Source: Eutypa lata
Taxonomy: Eukaryota > Ascomycota > Sordariomycetes > Xylariales > Diatrypaceae
Direction of reading: 5' to 3'
Assembly (NCBI GenBank): GCA_022661535.1
Contig: JAKULF010000001.1
Coordinates: 620,001 to 684,000, forward strand
Length of the DNA stretch: 64,000 bases
In this document: piece by piece, positions 1 to 10,721 of the stretch
Position numbering within the stretch: position 1 is the first letter of the stretch
Layout: the number at the start of each line of letters is the position of its first letter
Made by a program: the position numbers and the translations under genes
The notes under the pieces: generated by a model
Databases searched by the model: none
The model's input: the letters and a program-made list of their open reading frames with translations, nothing else
What the model was told of the DNA's origin: nothing

Positions 1-1
1 C

Positions 2-3000
2 ATTGAAGCTTCCAGTCGTGCTATCAAAGCTCTTTCTGACCAAATGGGTGAGGGCATGACGGAAGAGAAAGCCGCTGAAGGTATCATTAATCTAGTCAAC
101 GAGACTATGTATAGCGCACTTCGTCTAGTATCTGTTGAACAAGGTCATGATCCAAGAGATTTTGCTCTAGTAGCATTTGGAGGCGCCGGTCCACTCCACG
201 CGAACGCCATCGGAAAACTACTGGGAGCCTGGCCGGTCATCGTCCCTCCTTCTCCAGGAATTCTTTGCGCCCAAGGCGACGTCACTACGAAGCTCCGGCA
301 TGAGCAATCTGCTTCTTTCATTCAAACACTGTCGAGCATTGACTTGGCCGAACTCAAGACAGTAACATCTGGCCTCGAAGAGCTGTGCCGTGCCAAGATG
401 ATTGAGGCCTTCAAAGGGACTAATGGGGTGTTGCAGTTATTCTATGAATGCGATATGCGATACAAGGGGCAAGCATTGTCCCTAACCATCGATTACGACC
501 CTCAGCTGCTATCTGATAAGGAGAGCTTCCGCAGCTACGTTACCTCTGAATTCAACAGCGTTCATCAGAAGTCGTTCGGCTACTCTCTTCCAGACTACGA
601 ACTCGATATTGTACGTGTAGGAGTAATTGGCGCGGACGTCTCGTCCGATTCCAAGGAAACGGTAATCCCTGAAAGCGAGGTGGCACCCATCACGCCTCCA
701 GAATCCGCAATCGTGGATCGCAAGCAAATCGTAGTTGGTGGCGAGCAACTGGAGGCAATTCTCTGGGACCGCAAAAACCTCCCAGTCTCTTCCCGCGTTC
801 AAGGACCTTGCATCATTACGGAGATGGATTCCAACACCCTGGTTCTCCCAGGATACGCCGGTGATATTGACCATGTTGGAAACATTATAATAAATCCGTT
901 AGAGGATTCCGCAAGGCTCCGCCCAACCGAAATGCGGCCCGATCACACAGCAGAATCAGCAGCTGAGGTGGTCGAAAAGTCACCCCTAATCCCCACACTT
1001 ATTTCTTCGGCGCTTGCGTCGATCCGGAGCGAAATGGACACATTGATGCTGCGTTGCGCTATGTCTCCGGCCATTCGTGAGCAACAGGATGAGTTCAATG
1101 TCATCACCAACAATCTTGGACAAATGCTTGTTGGCCAGTTCGGTAGCTTTATTGCAGCCTTCCTCTCCATGTGGAAGGAGGTAGATGGAACTATCGAGGA
1201 GGGGGACATATTTATTACGAACGATGTTTACCAGGTCGGCGGAGCAGTCACGCACTTGAACGATGTAATCGTTCTGTTGCCTATATTCTACAAGCACAAG
1301 CTTGTGGGATGGTCTGCAAACTTCGGTCACCTAACAGATGTAGGTGGTAAAGTGCCCGGAAGTATGTCTATCGAGTCAACGACTATCTTTGAAGACGGAG
1401 TCCAGATTCCAGTCGTCAAGCTGTATAGGAAAGGTGTGCTCAACGAAGATTTGGTTGATGTCCTGTGCCGCAACTCACGGCAGCCTGAGTGGTACCGTAG
1501 CGACTTGACGGCTCTTGTGTCAGCTTGTCGCGTGGCGGCAACCCGCATATGCGAGCTTAATGATCGCTTTGGCCCACTGCAAGTGTCCCCCCCTTTTACT
1601 TAAGAATGACTTCCCCGCTAACAGGATACATGCAGCGTATACGAAGCAGCATGTAATGAGCTGTTGCGCCGAAATAAGGTAGCAGTTTGCAACCTTATTG
1701 ATACTCAATTCTCGGAAGAGCCGAGTGTCTTCACCGACTTCGTCGATGACGATGGAGCTGGTGTAGGACCATACGCAGTCAAATGTACCATGAGTAGGAG
1801 AAATGGAAAGCTATTCTTCGACTGGGCCGGAACTAGCGCCCAAAGTGAAAGGTCGATCAATTACATGCTTTCGCCGACCATGTTTAAGATGTTCGTCGGA
1901 TACTATCTCCTAGCTGTATTCGATCCCGAGTGTGTCGTCAACGACGGATTCCACGATTACATCGATATGAACATTCCCGAAGGATCTGTCATCAAACCTG
2001 TGCGTCCGGCGGCTGTTTCTTGCCGAACGCACTTTCTCGGTAGAGTCATGGATATCGTCCAGGCTTTGATGGGACAGAAGAACCCAGCGTACCGTGCTGC
2101 TGCTGGGTTCTCTGACTCCCCACACTTTTTCTACTCGGGCTGGAAGCCAGACGGCGAATGGTACCAGCTGTACCAGATTGGATTCGGTGGTGTCCCTGCC
2201 CGACCTGCGGGTGACGGCGTAAGTCCTCCCCATTTAACTATACACTAAATTTTGATGCGGTTGATAAAACTATTACCCATGTCTATAAGCATTAACATAC
2301 AACTTCTGAATGCAGCCCGACTGTCACTGTCTATTCCCTGCCATCAAATCAGTTCCAACCGAGAGCATCGAGCTCAACTTCCCACTACGCCTCGAAGTGA
2401 ACGAGGCACTAGCGGACACCGGAGGTTCCGGGTTCCACCGCGGCGGCAATGCTCAGCGGACTCTCTACCGGTTCCTTTCGCGCGGAGAGTTCAGCTTGCA
2501 CGACGACCGGTGGTTCACAAAGCCTTGGGGTATCGACGGGGGAAAGCCTGGAACGCGGTCTAAGAAGATCCTCCACCATTACAGCCAGGGCGAGAATGCC
2601 AAGAGCACCGCATTGCCGAGCAAGTGCGACCACATCAAGGTATACCCCGGAGATCTTCTCGAGTGGATCACGTGGGGTGGTGGTGGCCTTGGCGATCCTC
2701 TCACCCGGCCCGCGGAGAAGGTGGCTCTGGAGGTACACCGGAAGTTGGTCACGATACAGGGAGCTGCGACTAATTACGGTGTAGTAGTTGATGAGGTGAC
2801 GTACGAGGTCAACGTAGAAAAGACGGAGGAGCTTAGAGCCAAGATGCGAGAGGAGAGACTGAACTCGAAGTATGAGCCCGGTCTGTACGACCGAGGCGGC
2901 ACCCTGGCCGAGCTGAAGAAGAAATGCCTTGAGGAAACTGGACTGCCCGCACCCACCCCTCAATGGGCTGAAGATCCGTACGGCTCACACGTAAATGTTC

Positions 3001-3059
3001 CGTATGTCAAAGATTGGTACAAGACTATGCGGGAAACCGGCGACTGGGTTCTAGAGTAA
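2..3059 (+). CDS. Hydantoinase A/B fusion (5-oxoprolinase-type ATP-dependent amidohydrolase), 5' end cut by window
   Basis: The 3' part of a fused HyuA-HyuB protein; 972 residues are visible. Exons are 2-1582, 1625-2218 and 2316-3059, in frame throughout; the first intron is only 42 nt. The reading frame is open to the left edge, so the start lies outside. Visible residues 1 to about 300 are the end of HyuA, with the FGGAGPLHA motif. HyuB starts near residue 327 (SALASIRSEMDTLMLRC) and runs to the end, with NDVYQVGGAVTHLND, FGHLTDVGG and the family's C-terminal WGGGGLGDPLTR segment. Members of this family open 5-oxoproline, hydantoins or similar cyclic amides using ATP; some relatives are acetone or acetophenone carboxylase subunits. 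The substrate cannot be told from sequence. It is probably cytosolic, and it stands beside other small-molecule catabolic genes, which argues against a housekeeping 5-oxoprolinase. Confidence 0.9.
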
Positions 3060-3790
3060 GAATCCTGGTTATAGAGATCGCGTATATCTTGGTGAAGAAT
3101 AGGAATAGAGAGATATACGAATGACATGTCTGATAACTACCCGAGGATCAAATCTAAACAGCATGTTCGTGGCCAATTTACCAAGAGTCTTGCTAATTAT
3201 GCAGTGGTCTTCTAATTACCTTTCGTTTCTAGTAGCACTATACACACTCCAGCCAGGTGAGGTCAGCGTAAAATAATCTGCATACGAGATTTAGCTCGTT
3301 TACTTATGCTGATTTTCAATCGATAATTACCCACCTAACTAAGTACCTACTACACCCCTATCCTTGAACAAGGTGTTAGTAGACCTCTGAAGCAACTGCC
3401 GTATGTAACAGAATGTCTAGGGCTTAACCCCAACTTACATACTCGCACTCTGATTAATGCCCTTTCTTGTCATGTGCCCAGACTTCTCGTCACCCAAGTG
3501 GGGGTACGAAGTATATCGCCTCTTACCCCTTTCCAAGTTTTCGGGGCCCCGCAGGGGAACCCTGTCTTCAACCACCGGCTATCAATCGCGGAAGAGCTTC
3601 GTCGTCAATATATGCCACCATAAACTCTTGAGATGTCTTGTTTAAAGAGATAGGTTAGACGAGAAATACAGCTCTATCATCAAGTGCTACCTAATATCAG
3701 GTTTAGCTCTATCATGGACTATTCGCTCTCATCCACATAGTAAGTTGTAATTTGCAACTATAAACTCCGTTCAAACATAGAAACATAATC
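3060..3790. other. Intergenic spacer between the hydantoinase and hydrolase genes
   Basis: AT-leaning spacer with no supported gene. It holds the 3' flank of the hydantoinase gene and the promoter of the secreted hydrolase. The one striking element is the perfect 10-bp palindrome at 3542-3551, annotated separately. A 62-codon reading frame at 3457-3645 has no recognisable features. Confidence 0.6.
3542..3551. promoter_or_regulatory. CGG-N4-CCG palindrome, candidate zinc-cluster binding site
   Basis: The perfect palindrome CGGGGCCCCG contains inverted CGG triplets four bases apart, about 240 bp before the start of the secreted hydrolase gene. Zn2Cys6 dimers commonly bind inverted CGG half-sites, and two such regulators lie 5-10 kb downstream. 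The link is inference; GC-rich palindromes also arise by chance. Confidence 0.3.
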
Positions 3791-5101
3791 ATGTTACCCT
3801 TAATCATCTCTATTCTTTCTCTGGTAGTTCTTATACGCTGCCAGGAGGAAAATTGTGATGCGGCTTGCCAAGCCGCTTTTGACAAAGCCTATGCCGAAGA
3901 ATCAAGCCTTTGGGTGTCGAAAGACATAGAGGCCGAACCGTTCTACCAGACGCCAGCAAACTTCAGTGGTGCTAAGACGGGTGATTTACTCAGCTGGGAA
4001 GATATAACAGCCGCTGATATTCGCGATAACTGGCAAATTCCCGATGGTCTTAAGCTTTCGCGCTTTATCTTCGTGTCTGAAGACTACAATGGTAGTCCTC
4101 TCCCAGCTAGCGCCTTCGCACTGTTACCAGCTGAGAATTCATCGAAGCCACTCAATCCTGTAGTCTGGACCCATGGGACATCGGGGCGAGTTCAAGCCTG
4201 TGCACCTTCAAACCATAAGCAGCTCTACTACGGAGACACCGTCTTCAACCTGACCAAAGCGGGCTACGCCGTCATCGCCCCAGACTATACGGGCCAGGGC
4301 ACCAAGATCCCCCAAGGGTTCATGTACGAGTCTGGGTTCTTGCACGCTGCTGATGTAGCCTACAGCCTTATCGCGGCCCGAAGCTCTCCCATTGGATCGC
4401 GGTTGTCAGATAGCTGGTTGGTTGCTGGCCATAGCGAAGGTGGCATGACGGCTTGGCGAACGAACGAACGTCTGGGCAGACCTGACCAGTGCCGTCTGTT
4501 ACGAGCTGGCACATTTCTCGGAGCGGTAGCGATAGCGCCTGCACTTCGTCCCATCGATCTCATCCCAGAGTCGTTTCGCCGGGCCGGGCCCGATGGAGCA
4601 GTCGGCGACGTAGTGTCCGCATATCTGCTAAAGTCGTTTTCCCGCCTATTTCCTACCGACATTCGAGAAGAGGACTATTTCACTGACCTTGCGCGCGATC
4701 GCATGGTCCTCGCTGACCGTGCGTGTCTGCAAACCGGCGAGGCTCTCTTCCAGAACCTCACAGTCGAGCAGTATTACAAGAACACCAGCTGGGTTTCGAG
4801 CACCACTTTCCAGGTCTGGCAGGAGAGCTACAATGGTGCAGGCCCACACCGCCTAGCTGCGCCGTTGTTGGTAACCCAAGGAGCGGCTGATATATTGGTA
4901 TACCCAGAGTTTGTCGAGAAAGACTTTAACAGCACCTGTGCTGCTTTCTCGGAATCAAGTGCTCAGTTCAATTCATACGCAGGCGATGATCACGAAGCCA
5001 TATTAACTTCGGCGGAACCTGATTATCTGAGCTGGATCGCAGATCGGTTCAACGGTGTGGCGATTACCCCTGGATGCTCTATCCATAGGAAGAGCGGCTG
5101 A
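3791..5101 (+). CDS. Secreted alpha/beta hydrolase, secretory-lipase-like
   Basis: Single-exon 436-residue protein. Residues 1-17 form a hydrophobic signal peptide, followed by a short Cys-containing segment, so secretion is likely. An HGT oxyanion-type motif occurs in VVWTHGTSGR near residue 120. The nucleophile elbow is GHSEGG (near residue 217), and aspartate (GAADILVYPEF) and histidine (GDDHEAI) candidates complete a catalytic triad near the C-terminus. Several NxS/T sites fit an exported glycoprotein. The layout resembles the fungal secretory lipase family, which hydrolyses esters outside the cell. The true substrate may be any ester or lactone. It lies between the hydantoinase and dehydrogenase genes of the putative catabolic cluster, where it could release a substrate before uptake, but this is inference. 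The start follows an A-rich leader (aaacataATCATG). Confidence 0.82.
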   Translation: MLPLIISILSLVVLIRCQEENCDAACQAAFDKAYAEESSLWVSKDIEAEPFYQTPANFSGAKTGDLLSWEDITAADIRDNWQIPDGLKLSRFIFVSEDYNGSPLPASAFALLPAENSSKPLNPVVWTHGTSGRVQACAPSNHKQLYYGDTVFNLTKAGYAVIAPDYTGQGTKIPQGFMYESGFLHAADVAYSLIAARSSPIGSRLSDSWLVAGHSEGGMTAWRTNERLGRPDQCRLLRAGTFLGAVAIAPALRPIDLIPESFRRAGPDGAVGDVVSAYLLKSFSRLFPTDIREEDYFTDLARDRMVLADRACLQTGEALFQNLTVEQYYKNTSWVSSTTFQVWQESYNGAGPHRLAAPLLVTQGAADILVYPEFVEKDFNSTCAAFSESSAQFNSYAGDDHEAILTSAEPDYLSWIADRFNGVAITPGCSIHRKSG

Positions 5102-5340
5102 GTTTGGCTACTATGTGGATGCCTCAAACATAGGGTGATTCGGAGATCAGAACTAACTTCATAATGGGTAAAAGGGAGTTTGAAAATACGCCCCCAATTG
5201 AGCCCTCAAACTGCCTTTTCGGTATTGACGTCTTCTGTGTTTGTGCTTGTAGACAGGATGGGATGCTCTTTTCCACACGAGAAACTATTCCTTCGCAAAA
5301 TATCTTTAATTACAACTATTCATTTATATAGTTCCGCTGA

Positions 5341-6318
5341 CTACAATTCTTTCATATAAGCGTACTCAGCCAACTGCTTAGCAGCGGCCATCCCTGTCTC
5401 AATCTGCGTCTGCGCTGTAGCTGCCCCTATATGCGGAGTGCTTACGACACCTAGTCTCCACAAGCGCCCATATCGCTCCTTGCTCGGCGGTTCCTGTTCG
5501 TGACAGTCAAGTCCTGCGCCCCATATCAATCCCTCGCTCAGTGCGGTCTCTAGATCCGATTCGTTGACGATCCCACCACGAGCCGCATTGATCAAGATCG
5601 CAGTGCGCTTCATGATCTTGAATTGAAGCAAGGATATTAAATTGATAGTAGACTCTGTTCGCGGGATATGCAATGTGACAATATCAGATTCCCTAAGGAT
5701 ATCTTCGATGGATCCAACACGACGATGGGGAGTATCAGACCAAGCATCCGCCGGCAAGAAGGGGTCGTAAGCAACAATGGATGCCTCGAAGGCTCCGCGG
5801 AACATCTGTGCCACGATCTTGCCAATATTTCCCATTCCGACCACGCCAAGCGTCTTCTGGTGAAGAATCAAGCCGGAGCATGTTTCTTTCGGTACGAGGT
5901 TTCCCATGGCCTGTCGGGTGGTGATACGGCCCACCTGTCTCGCAACTGCTGTGGTCAAGCTGAGCACCATCTCGGCGACTGCGCGCGAATTGACGCCTGG
6001 TGTGTTGAAAATCTTGATCCCACGAGTAGAGCAGGCAGCTGCGTCGATCCTGTCTATGCCAACACCTTGTTTCCCGATGGCTAGAAGGTTTGGGCAGGAT
6101 TCAATGTCCTTTGCCGTGAGTGTAGATGACCTCACTAGAAGGTAGCGTGACTTTTGCCTCCATTCTTGGTGCTCTTTGGTGCCTGGAAGAATTGTGTTGA
6201 AATGGCGTTGACAGTACGTGATAACTTCAGGGCGAAATGTGTCCAAAACGTATAGAGTAGGTCTAGTAGTCAGACCAGACTCTGTAACACCGCCAGAAGA
6301 CAATATCCCAGGGGCCAT
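5341..6318 (-). CDS. D-isomer-specific 2-hydroxyacid dehydrogenase
   Basis: Single-exon 325-residue NAD(P)-dependent oxidoreductase of normal length for the family. It should interconvert a 2-oxoacid and the D-2-hydroxyacid. An N-terminal substrate domain precedes the Rossmann fold, whose dinucleotide motif is GVVGMGNIG (residues 158-166). The catalytic set is visible: Arg247 in NAARGG, Glu276 in the HEQEPP segment and His296 in PHIGAAT. Overall it is closer to 3-phosphoglycerate dehydrogenase-like or glyoxylate/hydroxypyruvate reductase-like members, but it has no ACT domain, so a serine-biosynthesis role is unlikely. The gene is transcribed away from the HpcH/HpaI aldolase and shares a 654-bp promoter with it, suggesting co-regulation. 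Reading in the gene's direction, a pyrimidine-rich tract precedes the start codon. No targeting signal is evident. Confidence 0.9.
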   Translation of the reverse strand: MAPGILSSGGVTESGLTTRPTLYVLDTFRPEVITYCQRHFNTILPGTKEHQEWRQKSRYLLVRSSTLTAKDIESCPNLLAIGKQGVGIDRIDAAACSTRGIKIFNTPGVNSRAVAEMVLSLTTAVARQVGRITTRQAMGNLVPKETCSGLILHQKTLGVVGMGNIGKIVAQMFRGAFEASIVAYDPFLPADAWSDTPHRRVGSIEDILRESDIVTLHIPRTESTINLISLLQFKIMKRTAILINAARGGIVNESDLETALSEGLIWGAGLDCHEQEPPSKERYGRLWRLGVVSTPHIGAATAQTQIETGMAAAKQLAEYAYMKEL

Positions 6319-6572
6319 CGTGAGTAGTAAGATGCTAAAAGGAAGGGGGAAAGTAAAGTAGCTGATAGGTGCTAAAACCTCTCTACCTAATTTAAGGGAC
6401 GATGACTATTTTTACGAATCTGTAGATACGGCGCAGTGGTTATATGGTTATATCTGTGTTTGATTGGGCTGGGTTTCCTGCAAACTGGTATGCATCTCGT
6501 CGATTGTTTTATTTCTAAGTAGACAATAATCCGCCGTTGGGTATATAGAGGAAGGGTATCCGAATTTTAATT

Positions 6573-6584
6573 CTCCGGACGGAG
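6573..6584. promoter_or_regulatory. 12-bp palindrome with everted CGG half-sites
   Basis: CTCCGGACGGAG is an inverted repeat of CTCCG around a 2-base centre, giving CCG and CGG triplets in everted orientation. It sits in the middle of the divergent promoter, about 255 bp from the dehydrogenase start and 389 bp from the aldolase start. It is a plausible operator for one of the local Zn2Cys6 regulators. That assignment is inference. Confidence 0.35.
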
Positions 6585-6778
6585 TCCATAGCATCGGTGA
6601 TATTCCGACATGCTCCCTTACACGCATAAACGGCATTTGATGTGATGTTATACGCACTACGGTAACGATGTTCTTCCATTTTCCTAGCCTTGGTGATCCT
6701 AGCTCACTTTCTTGTTCAAATCAATAATGTTGGGTAGGAAGTGGCCATGGTATTGTCGTCCAGGGGGTTCTAGTGGAC

Positions 6779-6786
6779 CGGGCCCG
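6779..6786. promoter_or_regulatory. CGGGCCCG palindrome upstream of the aldolase gene
   Basis: An 8-bp perfect palindrome with CGG and CCG triplets two bases apart, about 190 bp before the aldolase start. It could be a second regulator site or a GC-box-like element. The evidence is the sequence pattern alone. Confidence 0.22.
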
Positions 6787-6972
6787 AGCCGAGACTTATA
6801 CAACTAAACTATTCTAGATATCTAAATTGAGCAAAAAAGCGACTTGAGGTACATCTAAAATGCGATATAACTTCAATGCATGCGCACACAGTTAAGAAGT
6901 CAATGAGATCAAGTTTCTTAACTCATCTTTCACCCTCTTCTCTTTCCTCGAATAGCATTATTGAACATAACC

Positions 6973-7854
6973 ATGGCTGTCAGCATTAGCAACTCCCTCC
7001 GGGAGAAGATGCTTCGGGATGAAGTTGCATATACTCTCAGCGTCAAGATGGTCAGGTCGGTCGAGATTCCAATGATAGCAAAGTCAGCGGGATTCGATGG
7101 CCTTCTTATTGATATGGAGCATTCCTCATTTGACCTCGACACTGCCGGCCAAATCTGCATTGCGGCTCTCTACGCCGGGATCGCTCCCATCGTTCGTGCA
7201 CCCAGTAAAGAGCCGTTCTTTGTTTCGAGGATACTGGACGGTGGTGCACTTGGCGTTATCGTCCCCCATATCAGGAGCGTTCAGGATGCCAAGGACGTGG
7301 TTAAGGCTGCAAAGTTCCAGCCGATAGGCAGTAGGTCATCTACAAACGGCCTCCCACACTACCAATTCCGGTCTATACCCGCCAAAGTCTCAAACCCGGT
7401 CACAAATGCGGCGACTCTCGTTATACCTATGATCGAGACTCTGGAGGCACTAGAGCTAGTGGATGAGATCGCGGCGGTCGAAGGCGTGGACTCATTACTC
7501 ATTGGCACGAACGACCTGACAGCGGAGATGGGAATCCCGGGAGACTACGAAAATCCTAGGCTGATCGAAGCTTATGAGCGAACTATCGCGGCATGCAACA
7601 AAGTCGGCAAATGGGTCGGGGTTGGCGGTTTGCACGCCCGGCTCGACCTGGTGGAGAGGTTCTGTGGTATGGGTGCGAGATGGGTGATGGCTGCTACAGA
7701 TGGCCCCCTTCTTATGGCTGGGGCTACGAAGGCGGCCACTGCAATGGCTCAGATAAACGAAAGAGTGGCAAGCACCTCCAAGAATCAAAACGGGTTGAAT
7801 GGGATGGTTAGCGGAACAGTTACTCAGACTACTACGAATGGACAGGTTGTCTAA
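6973..7854 (+). CDS. HpcH/HpaI-family aldolase (class II, pyruvate-type)
   Basis: A 293-residue protein, starting at the ATG within ACCATGG, a strong fungal start context; the frame is open a few codons upstream, but only with a TTG. The family carries out metal-dependent retro-aldol cleavage of 2-oxo-4-hydroxy acids to pyruvate plus an aldehyde or ketoacid. Visible hallmarks are the IDMEH segment with the base His50, Arg75 in PIVRAPS, metal ligands Glu155 (PMIETLEAL) and Asp181 (IGTNDLT), and the glycine-rich VGVGGLHA segment. The length and barrel pattern fit 2-dehydro-3-deoxyglucarate or 4-hydroxy-2-oxoheptanedioate aldolases. The exact substrate is unknown. It shares a promoter with the 2-hydroxyacid dehydrogenase, which could act on its 2-oxoacid product. 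The last 30 residues are low in order and rich in N/T/S. Confidence 0.9.
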   Translation: MAVSISNSLREKMLRDEVAYTLSVKMVRSVEIPMIAKSAGFDGLLIDMEHSSFDLDTAGQICIAALYAGIAPIVRAPSKEPFFVSRILDGGALGVIVPHIRSVQDAKDVVKAAKFQPIGSRSSTNGLPHYQFRSIPAKVSNPVTNAATLVIPMIETLEALELVDEIAAVEGVDSLLIGTNDLTAEMGIPGDYENPRLIEAYERTIAACNKVGKWVGVGGLHARLDLVERFCGMGARWVMAATDGPLLMAGATKAATAMAQINERVASTSKNQNGLNGMVSGTVTQTTTNGQVV

Positions 7855-8443
7855 ATCAGTGCAATTGCAGGTGGCTGTAATTCATAGTTTCTTTGACATT
7901 AGACCTTAATAATGAGTCAACGGATATATATATAAGTATACATTAATATCATAACAAAATATCTATGCTATGGCAGTGTCATGACTTCTCTATTGATGCT
8001 GAGAGTGGTGATGATATACCTGCATGATGAACATGGACTTCCAAGTTAGACACAGGTGAGATAGGGGACAAGCTTGGCATTAGAACCAATGGGGCGGTAA
8101 TAACACTACTACAATGTGGGCAGCCAATAACGGGTATAGCCAAGTCTGGGGACTCCGCGGGGTGAATTTGGGCTCTAACTACATAGTCTCTAGTCGTCTA
8201 TGATATAGTATAGATCGTCCCCATCGGAAACTTTCCGAGGTATCCCCTCCATCGGACATCATAAGTATGCTGGTAACATCGTGTGCACGTGGATCCTTCC
8301 TTCTTGATCAAATGACCAATAATCCACTGTGAACAGGTTGGATCATTTTTGTTCCTTTGGACGTTGTCCGAAAGGCACTACAATTTTTGGGATGAGAATG
8401 CCGACTCCCTATTCAATGTATTCGATGGTCTACAACGCTCATT
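7855..8443. other. Intergenic spacer before the first regulator gene
   Basis: Holds the aldolase 3' flank, with AT-rich possible polyadenylation signals (aataatgag and the tatatatataag tract at 7924-7938), and the promoter of the Zn2Cys6 gene. No gene is supported. A reading frame at 8329-8523 overlaps the regulator's first exon out of frame and is taken as a shadow. Confidence 0.55.
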
Positions 8444-10543
8444 ATGTCAGTCTCCGGTGGATCTCCTATCGGAGAAGAACCGTCCTGCCTAACAGCTTCT
8501 GCTCGTCGACGTATAGCATGTGAAAGATGTTTTAAGCGCAAACAGAAGGTGTGTAGTACCCCTGAATATGGCTTGGCGTCATGTTAATATTCATGATTTC
8601 CGATAGTGTGATAAACTACTCCCAGCCTGCACTTCATGCTCCGAGCTAGGTTTAAGATGCAAACAGCGACAATGGCGTTTCGAAGCCCCTACCAAAGAGA
8701 TGGGCATCACACATTCTTCCATGCGTAGTTACGTTGAATCCCTGCAACGGAAGATAGGCCAGCTCGAACATCACTTGCATGGGCCATCACGGCGTCCAAG
8801 TGCCACATCGGTCAACGCAAACTCTTCTTCCAATGGGCCAGTTCATGATGAAGTGCAGAGGGGAGGTACCTCGATATCACCATGTCCTAGTAGCTCGTTA
8901 CAGCAGGGAGATACGATGCACAACGAAGACTTGTCTGCCCAAGAAGCCATGGGCGAGATTGGGTTGTTGTCCCGTTCGGCCATGGCCGAGTCCCACGGTG
9001 ATTCTGGGAAACTCCCTCGGAACTTAAACATAGACAATATGGTGATGGCAGCACTTGCACTCGATGGTCCTAGCCCGTATCAATCTACTATATCAGATAT
9101 CTCTGAGCTAAGACGTCCAGCCCTAGATGGTCGTCCGCTAGATTTGAATGGGGACACAATTCGAAATTGGATGACTCGCTTTCTGGATGACGTAGGCGTT
9201 CAAATTCCTCACCTGCAGAGGGATGAACTGATGAGGGATTACGAATCCGTTACCAATATAACCCAAAGTCACAGCCGCAAGCTCCCTAGTGATTTAGCTC
9301 TACCATACTTCAACACGTGTCTTGCCGTTGCTATCGGCGCCCTTATCTCGCCAAATGCCGGTAGTCTCGGTGCATTCGCCAGCAACCTTCATTCTTCAGC
9401 TATCCAACAGCTTCCATTGATCCTGCGTGACGAAGACGGACAAGTTATGATACATTGCATCCTGCTATTGGCAATATTCTCAAGTTTCACTCCCTGCGGA
9501 GGATCTACTTGGCACCTTATAGGGTTAGCAATGAAGAAATGTATTTCGCTACGGTTGCATGAAGAGCCTGAGGCTCTCAGGCGGCTACCCCAGGAAACCT
9601 TACGCAAAGGCAGGCAGTTGTTTTGGAGCGTCTATATATTGGATCGGTAAGCAATTAGTAAGGTCTCTGGTCAGTCGAGTTCTGCTGATGGGGTCTTACC
9701 AGCTCAATCAGTCTAGTTATGGGCCGGCCATTCAGTATTCAAGATGAAGATATCACAGTTGGGGTCTGTTGCAACTAATCCTTAAAGGCAAAAAATCACT
9801 CACATATTTTCTAGGTACCTGGTGATGTAGACCTTTCCGGAGACAAGACCGAAGCTGCTCTGAGAAAACATCTCGTAATACAAGCACGACTAGCATCTAA
9901 CATCCGAACCAATTCACAAGAAGGCCCTCTGTTTCACCATAGCAATATATGCTTCTGGAGAGACCTCCCATCTGACGTGGTAAGCTTTTGTCGAATGCAC
10001 CAGCACATCTTCGACTATTTAGAACAGCTCGCCTACCGGTTGCTTGTTCAAATTACGCCCCCTATTTCGAATAACAATGATCCTAACACGGGAACGTTTT
10101 ATGGGAACGAAAAAGACACTCTCATGAGCTGTCAGCGGTTTATTAACAGGTGTTATGACCGCTCTACTCACAACAATTTCAATGGCTCGTTCATTGATGC
10201 GTATGACATATTTTCCGCCAGTGTAACGTTCATTTACCTTTCACGTCATGGTGCTGGTTTATACCAAAACGAGACATGCTCCCAGGGGCAAGAGACAGAA
10301 ATTATCCACAAGTCTTCGACCCTAGTAACTATCATCGCGGAGCGGTTTACTATCATTAAAGTCTTTCAAAGGGCTCTCCTAGGGATCTTGACTGAAACGG
10401 TAATATAGCTCTTCCTCTTCTAATTCTCTTTTTTCTACAGTTGGTGACGAACTAACGACACATAGCATGACGCAAACGCACGTAACGAACTTGAATCTAT
10501 GATACCTGAGCAGCTCTATCAACTTTACAGGTGTTGTCTGTGA
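8444..10543 (+). CDS. Zn2Cys6 transcription factor with fungal middle homology region (regulator 1)
   Basis: Five exons (8444-8548, 8607-9646, 9703-9763, 9815-10399, 10466-10543) splice to 622 residues with all phases matching. The DNA-binding zinc cluster is split by the first intron: CERCFKRKQK then CDKLLPACTSCSELGLRC, spacing C-x2-C-x6-C-x6-C-x2-C-x6-C, near residues 26-53. A short linker and coiled-coil-like region follow (SYVESLQRKIGQLEHHL). The middle homology region has WSVYILDR and GRPFSIQDEDITV. Such proteins are nuclear regulators of nearby catabolic or secondary-metabolite genes. The gene is convergent with a second Zn2Cys6 gene, 178 bp away. The third exon is only 61 nt, and its 3' splice donor (GTCTGT) is the least certain boundary. 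The last exon is small, and its acceptor was chosen because an earlier AG leads at once to a stop. Confidence 0.85.
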
Positions 10544-10721
10544 ACTTTAAACCATTTTAAAGAAGATCTTTCATTAGCTAAAAAGACCTAGTATTTTATT
10601 CCAGGTGATAATGAATTCAAATACGCGGCTATATGATATTTCAACAAAACGTTGCGTATTACGGCATGAAGTTGTGCTTGAATCTTCTAGATTTTGCGTG
10701 GCTTGGCATTTGTGTATGGGT
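10544..10721. other. Tail-to-tail spacer between the two regulators
   Basis: 178 bp separating convergent Zn2Cys6 genes. AT-rich, with stretches such as cattttaaag and gtattttattcc that could serve as 3'-end signals on either strand. No gene is seen. Confidence 0.5.

Larger units (their letters stand above)
6319..6972. promoter_or_regulatory. Shared divergent promoter of the dehydrogenase and aldolase genes
   Basis: A 654-bp head-to-head intergenic region. It holds two GC-containing palindromes (6573-6584 and 6779-6786) in otherwise AT-rich sequence. A CT-rich stretch at about 6925-6951 lies just before the aldolase ATG and is typical of fungal transcription starts. Divergent arrangement around one spacer is common in fungal metabolic clusters. 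Confidence 0.55.
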
